Made by a program: the position numbers and the translations under genes
Source: Vandiemenella viatica
Taxonomy: Eukaryota > Arthropoda > Insecta > Orthoptera > Morabidae
Assembly (NCBI GenBank): GCA_031002005.1
Contig: JARYHS010013631.1
Span: 70,305,832 to 70,369,831 of the forward strand
DNA length: 64,000 nucleotides
Direction of reading: 5' to 3'
Shown: piece after piece, positions 56,079-64,000 of the stretch
How the letters are laid out: each line of letters opens with the position of its first letter
How positions within the stretch are numbered: position 1 is the stretch's first letter
Notes under the pieces: model-generated
The model's input: the letters and a program-made list of their open reading frames with translations, nothing else
Databases searched by the model: none
Told to the model about the DNA's origin: nothing

Positions 56079-57123
56079 TTTTGAATGATTAAAATTTCTT
56101 CCATCAACGGGGTTTGAACTAGCCAACCTTCTGACAGGCACCAAACACATTACTGTGATGCAGCGACCTGATATAAAGGGATAGGCGAGAGTAATACGAA
56201 ACAGTACCTAAATAACTTGATTTTTTTAAAAGAAATGCTATATTAGCATAGGACTGTACTCCCCTAGTACTTACTTTGTTCTGTCTACGCAGCAGCATAG
56301 TGAATTTCGACAATGTTATAATTTGTTAGACCGTTTCGTCCACCCATTTAGTCGGCGCGTGATGCAAAGGTTTGTACTTCCTGCCGGAAGTGAGCTAACT
56401 GGGACCCTTAATTCTTCAATGGACAGGTCCCCCCGCCTGCCCACGACAATCAACCCTCAACCGATTAAATTCATTCCTAATCTGTCCTCCAGCCAGCGTT
56501 CAGAGAGTCAAAATTATTCTAAATAATCTAGTTTCGGTTACGCCTATAGGTGGCCGTTACCTATAAATAAACTTACTGCAGCTTGTCATGCAAAATATCT
56601 CTGTTGCAATTTTAATTTCAAACTTTGGAGAAACAGGCAGGGATGGAAAACACGGCACAAGAAATCTTTACTCAGGAGTAATCAATGAAACCAGAGCTAA
56701 CTTCCTGCAAGTGACATATAGACATATTTTCCGCTTATATGTCTCCCAGACTTGGGTTTACACCTTCAACTTTTTATAACTCTTTGGTTTCTAGTCTCCG
56801 TGCCCAGTATTCATAATGTTAACATCGTGTGCATATAGCTGTGGATTATTGTGTGATTTTCATGTGAATAAAAGATGGAGAGAATGTGAAATCAACCAGA
56901 TCTGCTCTACCGACAGACACAAAGGAGATCGCCACGGTCAAATCACCATCAAAACCGTCAAATGCGTTCACTGCATACGCACTACGAAGATGCTTGGGAT
57001 CCGACCAAACCTTGGCACAATACCCTGTGATACTTATCCTCCGAAAATAACTGACAGTCAAAATCTTTTCTGCCAATGCGCCTCAAAGGAACTAACGTTA
57101 TATCGAGTAGATGGTTTATCCAT
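56079..57123. other. No feature recognised
   Basis: A 121-codon frame at 56816-57181 has eight Cys but no recognisable spacing pattern, and its end runs into the SINE poly(T). Confidence 0.3.
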
Positions 57124-57297
57124 TTTTTTTTATTTTTTTTTTACTTATGGCTTTACGCCTCGTCGATGTCGAGGTCATTAGAGACGGGATGGGACTGGGG
57201 GCAGGGAACGGGAAGGAATTCGGTCTTGGCCTTTTTGAAGGAAGCATCCCGGCATTCGCCTGGAGTGATTTGGGGAAACCATGGAAAACCCAAAACG
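57124..57297 (-). mobile_element. SINE-1 copy, head missing
   Basis: The tail and body on the minus strand are near consensus (GACCTCGACATCGACGAGGC, GCCTCTAATGACC-type tail; TTTTGGGTTTTCCATGGTTT) but the tRNA-like head and B box are absent. This is a normal 5'-truncated retrocopy with its poly(A) kept. Confidence 0.9.
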
Positions 57298-57628
57298 GGA
57301 GATGGGAAATGAATGACTTTGAGTTAGCTCGAGGTCATGGTCAAACTATTTTCCTTGGGTACATAGTTAAACTGTTTGTAAGCAGCTCTCCATGACAACC
57401 TAGGCAGCCTACCATTATATAATAGTATCCTTCTAATTACTGAATCCTACATTACCTTGCTTGGCAATTCGTCAGTGCGATGTGGACGTAAAAATAAGAA
57501 GCGTCTCTTATGTCTTTTCGAAGAATAGGCGATAAAAAGTCGACACAGATTCTCACAACATCTCTTACTTTATCTCAGATCTACAATACAAAGAAACCAC
57601 AGCAACGATCATATTCACCTTTACACTG
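57298..57628. other. No feature recognised
   Basis: Spacer of about 330 bases. Confidence 0.3.
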
Positions 57629-58210
57629 AGGGGCATCCATTAATTACGTGTGATAAAATGGGGGGGGGGAGGTTTCGGAGACGTCTCGAGTGGGGGGGGG
57701 GGACAGAAATTTCACGTCATATTTTTAATTCCTTGGAGAACAGTAGTGCCACCGTACGTAGTGGGTGATCGGTTAACGCTCTGGCCTCGCATTTGGGAGG
57801 ACGCCGGTTCGAATTCCCGTCCGAGCATCCAGATTTGGGTTTTCCATGATTTCTCCAAATCACTCCAGGTGAATGCCGAGATGCTTCCTTCAAAAGGCGA
57901 TGGCCAAATTCCTTCCCATTCCTAGTCTCAGTCCCATTTCGCCTCTAATGACCTCGACGTCGACGAGGTGTTAAGTCATAAGTAAAAAAAAAACAAAAAA
58001 CAGTAAAGCCAAAAAGAAGGTCTACAACGTCCATCCCAAGATTGGAGAGAAGGAGTCTGCCCTTGAGAACACGAAAGTTAAAAAAAAGGGGACCCCTCAA
58101 GTTTTCAATTCACCATAAGGTGGGAAGGGGTCCCACCAAATCTCACAACGGGTACAGGGGGCGGGCCGGATTTTCGAAAAAACACCTCTCGTAATTAATG
58201 AATGCCTCCC
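57629..58210. mobile_element. MITE-B with a SINE-1 nested inside
   Basis: The left end is AGGGGCATCCATTAATTACG and the right end CTCTCGTAATTAATGAATGC then CTCCC. The left arm has two poly(G) runs (about 57661 and 57694). Removing the nested SINE at 57751-57998 leaves about 330 bases, the same size as the 5495 copy. Confidence 0.85.
57751..57998 (+). mobile_element. SINE-1 copy inserted in MITE-B
   Basis: AACAGTAGTGCC (57739-57750) and AACAGTAAAGCC (57999-58010) are a 12-bp target-site duplication with two changes. The copy is complete: head ACCGTACGTAGTGGGTGATC, B box GGTTCGAATTCCC, central block, tail GACCTCGACGTCGACGAGGT then GTTAAGTCATAAGTAAAA. It gives the order of events: MITE first, SINE second. 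Confidence 0.9.
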
Positions 58211-59744
58211 AATTGGTACACAACAAAATGAAAGGGGAAACCGCCTCATTTAAATTTCCGGACCTTTTTACATAGGAGGACAAAGTGGGACAACCTGTTC
58301 CATGGGAGCCCCTTAATCACCGGATAGAGAGATTCGTTCATACTGGTATTCAAGAATTGAACGACGACACAGCGTGCTATCCGACGGCCGTAGCAACGTA
58401 TAAACCTCCCTTGTACGTTAGCCTGGCACATTATGTCTGGGAGGAAACAATGTTGTAACACACGCCGTCAGCCCGTCACTTGTAGAGGAGTGTGCCTTCT
58501 CTCTCGTCAGTGGGCCGTATTTCACAGGCTCGCCTTTGAGCGGTCAGACGGGTCGACTGAATGGGCGCTTTGTGTCGGGCGAGCACTAAACTGCCTGAGC
58601 TATGTTTACAGGCACCTCACAGTCAGGAAGCTGCTTCCGGCGCAGCCACTGTGCTACGTACTGCCGTATCCGCAAACGGAGTAAACTGTAATCACTTGCT
58701 GTCAAAGACTGTTGCACGAGGAAAAGGAAGGAATGGTAGACCGCCAGTTGGAATTCGGGATCGGGCGTTGGTGTCTTTCAGTATCTTATAAAGCAAATTT
58801 AAATACGCATGGAGCTATTAGACGGGGTTTCATTGCGCTGGTAGTAAAGCGATCGAGCCTCAACGAAATCAAATTACAAGACTTGAAAAGTTACAAGTTT
58901 GGAAGACATATGGCAATATATACATTTCACACTTAGTATAAACGCTCCAGATGTAAAAAAAATCTGTTTATAACTATGGTGGGTCCTACGATCTCCCCCC
59001 CCTCCCCCCTTTTGCCTCTTGATTAGGTGAATAGGTCACTAGTGTCTTCACAGTCCATAATGTTTGTAACGAAGAAAAAAATGCTTACTATTTAATTTCA
59101 TTCTTCTGATATCTTAACCGTTTTCTTAATGCCTTACTTTCCTTCTTCACAATTCCTTAAATTCTTCTCTACCTTGACACGTCTTAACCAATACCGCGTT
59201 GCTTACAGATCTCTCTCTTATTTGCCTGTATTACTTCGACAGCCTGTTAACCATAGCAAAACCAAAAAGACGTTCTTAGAGTTTTTACTATCCTATGGTG
59301 AACAAATAAACGATAAAATTATTCATTTAATAATATCAGTTTATCCGAAATCCAGTTATAGTAATGGAGGGAAATTTGGCATACGTATCGTAACATTCTT
59401 TCAAATTGGCACAATTCTCTCCCAGTTCTATTGACTTCCACCTAACTGAAAACGAGTCCTAAACTCAAAAAGGATATTTTCCAATTCTATGCATAGTTCC
59501 AAATGGGCTTGCCAACTTTTCAGTTCAGTTTTCAACGACAGGACATTTGGCCACGAAGGGAGGGGGGGAGGGGGGAGAGAGAGATTTATGTTATAAAAGT
59601 ATAATTAATAAGTCAATTTGTTCTTTTATTTTTAAAAATAATTGTTATGACAGACACGAACTAAAAAATAACCAAAGACTCTGCGGGAAAATCATGCTTA
59701 ACTTCCTTTCTTCTTCTCATCGATATCGGCTATCTAAGAACCAC
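58211..59744. other. No feature recognised
   Basis: A GC-richer part (58310-58690) has overlapping open frames of 71-83 codons with no motif. C-rich run near 58996 and G-rich run near 59561. The rest is AT-rich. Confidence 0.3.
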
Positions 59745-61190
59745 GAAAAGTAATTCCGTGCATTCTTTTCGATGCTTCGTTTCTTGACTTCCAATAGTTC
59801 TTCATCCTCTCACTTTGCTGTTTCCTCCTTTCTTCTGTCCATATGTTATTACATTTCCTATTCTCCTTCTCCAGGAAACCCTTGAAATTTTGGATCAATC
59901 TCCTAAAAGTTACTCTAAAGTTAAATCTTCTGTTATTCCGATCTCAATCATATCTTTCATTACTCCTTGGATCCACTGGTTGCCCTTCTTACTCTTGTAA
60001 ACATGATTGAAAATTCTTTTTGTAAGTCTATTGTTATCCATTCTCATTATGTGACCAAAAAACTGAATCTCCTCTTTCTAATCGTGTCTGACATCCTTTC
60101 AGTTTCTTCTTCTTCGTATAGATCTTTATTCCTCCGGTGTCTAAACTCACCATTTTCAATTTTTAGTGGTCCCCAAATTTTTCTCAAAATTTTCCTTTCC
60201 CTTTTCTCTCTTCTATTTCTCCAGTTTTCATAGAGAACAAGCATTCTGAGGCATACAGTCCTTCTGGTTTGATTACTGTGTTGTAGTGTTTGATTTTAGT
60301 TTTCCTTGATGGATTCTTCTTATTGTATGTATCTTTTTTCAGTTGGTATGCTAGTTCTAGTTTTCTTGCTCTTGATATATTTGCTTCCTTATCAAGCCCA
60401 TTAATCTGAATTACTTACCTAGATATTTAAATTTATTGGCCTTGTTAATTTTTCCGTTAGTACTGTGGGTGAATCCCTAATATTGGTCATGAATTTAGTC
60501 TTCTCAAAAGAGATCTGAAGTCCAACTTTTCCTGCTATATCTTTCAGAAGGTTGATTTGTTCGAGGGCGGTTTCTATACTTTCAGAAAGAACCGCTATGT
60601 CATCAGCGAAGGCCAAACAGTTTATCCCAACCCCTTTGTGCTTTTAACCTAATCTTATCTCATGGTGAATTCCCCTTTCCTTGAGTTTCTCTTCCCATAC
60701 TCTTATTACATTCTCCAAAATACAATTGAAAAGAATTGGGGAAAGCCCATCTCCCTGCCTGACACCAGTTTTTATTTTAAATTCCTCTGAGATCTCTCCC
60801 ATAAATTTCACTTTTGAATTTGTTCCAGTGAGGGTCTGCCTGATTGTGTTGACCGATTTTGAGTCAACACCAAATTCCTGCAAATGTTCAGTAATGAGAC
60901 TCTATCTACTGAATCGTAGGCTTTCTTGAAATCCACATAAACTACAACATAATTTTTGTTCTTTGTAACCCTGTCTCGTATTACAGTTTTCAGATTTAGA
61001 ATCTGTTCTACACAGGATCGTCCTTTTCCGAACCCACCTTGGTATTCTCCAATTTGTTTGTCTATTGCTGGTTCACCTCTGTTTTGAAGAGCTTTTGACA
61101 GTATGTTATATGTGACTGCTATCAGAGAAATTCCTCTGTAATTATTCACATCTGTTTTGTCGCCATTCGTGTGCAACTTTCTTTATCCTA
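59745..61190 (-). mobile_element. RTE-like LINE, 5'-truncated, RT to C-terminus
   Basis: Minus-strand motifs in order: VNNYRGISLIAVTYNILSK (near 61150), GEYQGGFGKGRSCVEQI, VVVYVDFKKAYDSVDR (motif A), KTGVRQGDGLSPILFN (motif B, near 60760), MAFADDIAVLSES (catalytic DD, near 60610), GLQISFEKTKFM, then ERKILRKIWGPLKIENGEF and RKRRFSFL near 60200-60060 and a KSKKGNQWIQGVM piece near 59980. There are about four frameshifts or stops, so it is better preserved than the 45770 remnant. Endonuclease is absent. The C-terminal RKIWGP block fits the common insect RTE/BovB-type. Confidence 0.8.
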
Positions 61191-61390
61191 TCAAATTTCA
61201 CAGTAATTTTACACATGTCAAAATATGCGGTGCAATCGTTTTTCTTATGCAGCCAATTTTTTAGCCCCTCGTCTCTGAAACTATTTCCGTATTTTCGTTG
61301 GTAATTCACTCAATTTATATATGTAAGATACAAATTAATAATAGTACTCATTCCTTCATTCTCCGCAAACAGAACAAGTACCACGTTGCT

Positions 61391-61567
61391 TTTTTTAATG
61401 TCTTTTGGCATCTTAGGTCGTACATTCAGCCTGATGTATTTTTTCAGATAATTAGACACACCACAGGATGGACATAACATTTAAGATCTCGTGCCCGCGG
61501 CGTGATTCGAACCGGCGAACTTCGGCACGCGGAGCTAGCACTCTAGCCCCTACGCTACCAAGGCATG
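61391..61567 (-). mobile_element. SINE-2 copy with perfect 10-bp TSD
   Basis: CCACGTTGCT flanks it at 61381-61390 and 61568-61577. Minus strand: CATGCCTTGGTAGCGTAGGG head, GTGCTAGCTCCGCGTGCCG, B box GGTTCGAATCACG, then TTATGTCCATCCTGTGGTGT and the tail GCTGAATGTACGACCTAAGA then TGCCAAAAGAC and A-run. It lacks about 15 bases in the middle relative to 14399-14590. The intact duplication indicates fairly recent insertion. Confidence 0.95.
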
Positions 61568-61577
61568 CCACGTTGCT

Positions 61578-62958
61578 TCTTAGATATAGTTTAGCTAACT
61601 GAAACAATAAACATATCGCTTCCTGATAATCGGATATGCGACTGTCTTAAACGTTTGAACATAGAGCGAAACAGTTGAAACACGTTCAGAGAATAGGGGA
61701 ATAAGGAGCAAGACGTGGCGACCTTGTTTATTTCTACACATTTGAGAAACCATCAACCCGTAATTTTCAAAAATTTCTTAATAATCATCATTTTGTGTCT
61801 TATCGCGTGTAGTTAACCGGACACGGACAACGGACAAATCGCGCAAAAACCGAACAGTCCGGTAGAAAATCCAACACGTCTGTGAATTTTCAACGTGCTG
61901 AAGGCCAGCCATAATACATCCAGTGGCAAGAGAAAGGACCGTATTTATTTACAAACAAAAAATAAAAAATAAAAAAAAAATCAGCAGGAAACGTGACTGC
62001 ACGGTATTTATTTTTATGACATCCAGTGACTATAGTTTTTTCGAATTTTTCCGTTCCATACCACCAGTGTACAAAATTATATAAATATCAAAATATCTTA
62101 TTAAAAAAAGACTGAATTACCTTGCCTTGAAACAAAAGCAAATCGGACGGATGGACAAGTTGAAGGGAGAAGAAATCAAAGATTAGGCTTTACAAATCGA
62201 GTAACTGAGGAAGTTGTTTGAGCTGGATAGCAAATATGGAGGAGGGCGTTAGTGATGACTAAATAAATCATTTAACAATTTTTACTTTTGGTCCTAGAGT
62301 CCGGAGGTTAGTCCTGTAAAACGGAAACGTTCTTGGAAAATAATTTCTGAGAATTACTGCCATGTCGTCTGACCAATTCAACAGTTCGCCGAGCACTGAA
62401 GATCTCTGCAGTCTAAACGCTGTATTTAAACAAGAACGTACAGTGCTGCACCCGGGAGTATTTCTTGTTTGCAGAGAGGATATTAAAGAGACGCCTGAAT
62501 GCCTGATGGAGGATTCTGTCCCACGCCGGGCCGGGCGCAGTATGTGGATGACGTCACAGGTCACATGGGGCGCACCCGTCGCCTCGCCACGTTTTTGTGG
62601 TCTGCCCGCTTGTAAACACACAGCAGAGCTGCACAAAGTCCCCAGGCGACTAGACTACACACCAGTGCTTCCAGCTCTCCACCCAACACCGTCTAAGGGC
62701 TGTCGCTGGGTCGATTATGTCCTTCAGTATTTTAGAGTAAAATATGTCTGTCCTTGTTCCGGCCACGGTCTTCTAAACACTTCTGCGGCCACTAGGTTTT
62801 CACCGTAACTTATGAAGAAGTGTATCGTGATTTTACATTCACATAGAGCTTGTTCCAGTTTATTTCGATATTTATGCCGATCCTACAGTCACGCTTATAT
62901 TCAGCAACTGACAAAGCTACGTGAGGTAGACGGCACTTTGCAAAATAATTATTATCTT
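61578..62958. other. No supported gene; one 148-codon open frame
   Basis: The frame at 62362-62808 (plus) is the longest in this part and sits in locally GC-richer DNA. Its predicted protein has no motif I recognise, no signal peptide or membrane segment, and overlaps a minus-strand frame of 122 codons. A CDS call is not supported. Confidence 0.25.
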
Positions 62959-63333
62959 AGGGAGCGATATAAGGGGGCGGGGGGAGGGTGCGGAAGATGT
63001 TCGCTGGAAGGCTAGCTGCGCTACGTGGGGAGGGGGGGGGGGTTCAGAGCCAGGCCACATAGCTTTCCATTCATATCATTTTTCACTATTAAAATAAGTT
63101 ACAGAACACACAACAACATGTGAATATTTATTTCCTTAATTTAATTATCTCCGTATGTAATTTACAATAGTCTGAAAAGAGAAAACAGTACAAAATGTCT
63201 TCTGGAATCAAAAGGGGAAAAGCTATGTACTACGTGGGGGGGAGGGGGTAAAGGCAAACGACACTTCGGGCTACGTGGGGGAGGGGGGATTCACAGGATG
63301 ACAAAATGGAGCTACGTGGTTAATGGACACGTT
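62959..63333. mobile_element. MITE-C copy
   Basis: The left end AGGGAGCGATATAAGG is partly decayed; the right end is GCTACGTGGTTAATGGACAC. Poly(G)-rich CTACGTGGGG phrases occur near 63025, 63230 and 63273. The AT-rich centre (GTGAATATTTATTTCCTTAA then TTTAATTATCTC) matches the 18038 copy. Confidence 0.8.
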
Positions 63334-64000
63334 ATCTATACATTCCAGTCACAAGGCGTAGGCATTATTATTTTCCGATTTCACCTCTCCTGTCATTGCA
63401 AAGAAAGTACAATTTGATAGAAAGTATTTCACTGGGGTTGTAAACGAACTGCATGTTCGTATATTCGTCAGTAAATACAAGCGGAAAAATGTCACGTGCG
63501 TGCCATTGAATCCCAGCCTAACCTCTGCAACAAGTGGACTACCGGCACTTAAGGAGCTGGTGACAATTTTGTTGTATGATTTGTTCGCCCTTCGTAACGT
63601 TAGAATACTTTACTGCTATGAGCTATTGTTGTTATTTATATATCATGTTAATTACACTGGAATTATATTAAAAATACAAAATTCAGGCAGTCACACTTTA
63701 TAATTTCGGTAAGACTAATTCCAAACATAAAAAAACACAAACATGTGTACATTATTAGTTTTCAGTTTAACTTCTATCTCTTTGGTTTTTGGAAGTTTTA
63801 AACAAAATTTAATTGATATTTCATTTAAATATTATGATTTGCAGTATTATTAAAAGTACATAAATTATTGTAATTAACTATCATTTATCATTACAGTAAT
63901 TAAAATTAATATTTTTGTTATTTCTTCTAAAATTTTGAAGATGAACTTATAGTTACTATATTGATAATTAAACATAACATAATCTGCAGATTATAACAAT
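63334..64000. other. No feature recognised
   Basis: Strongly AT-rich to the window end. Confidence 0.3.

Noticed and set aside
62362..62808. 148-codon open frame as a gene
   Set aside because: No recognisable domain, no supporting splice or promoter context, and a long overlapping frame on the other strand; length alone is explained by the local GC-richer composition.

Overview
This window looks like non-genic DNA from a large, AT-rich animal genome, almost certainly an insect. I could not support a single host protein-coding gene, rRNA or true tRNA. Nearly every recognisable block is a transposable element. The mix is a Jockey LINE with an arthropod-type internal promoter, CR1-like and RTE-like LINE pieces, abundant tRNA-derived SINEs, mariner, hAT and Harbinger remnants, several MITE families and Helitron-like ends. 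A polyneopteran-type large genome is only a guess from this density and mix.

Layout. 1-9.5 kb: Helitron-like fragments, a frameshifted CR1-like reverse transcriptase, a foldback element, SINE and MITE copies, a deleted mariner and a Harbinger transposase scrap. 9.5-10.8 kb: a long palindrome with a minus-strand hammerhead ribozyme motif at its centre, the most unusual object here. 11-25 kb: SINEs, a mariner-like element with TIRs, MITEs, a four-unit tandem array and an old LINE. 25-33 kb: an ~860 bp tandem duplication, a second CR1-like copy, a promoter-like motif cluster, two very young SINE copies with perfect target-site duplications, and a tight 220 bp hairpin. 34.9-39.6 kb: a full-length Jockey LINE. 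40-64 kb: an inverted pair of CpG-rich repeats, a full-length but decayed mariner, two RTE-like LINE remnants on the minus strand, a hAT with BED-finger traces, and several nested MITE/SINE insertions.

Functional picture. The only element that looks close to competent is the Jockey LINE. It has a perfect 11-bp target-site duplication, a poly(A) tail, an Inr plus a DPE at exactly +28, and both ORFs, each broken by one apparent single-base loss in an A-run. LINEs of this kind supply reverse transcriptase, and SINEs depend on such enzymes in trans. Two SINE families (called SINE-1 and SINE-2 here) have copies with perfect target-site duplications, so LINE machinery was active recently. The names SINE-1/2, MITE-A/B/C and so on are labels for this report only. 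Element borders are read by eye; those with target-site duplications are exact, the others are good to roughly 5-30 bases.
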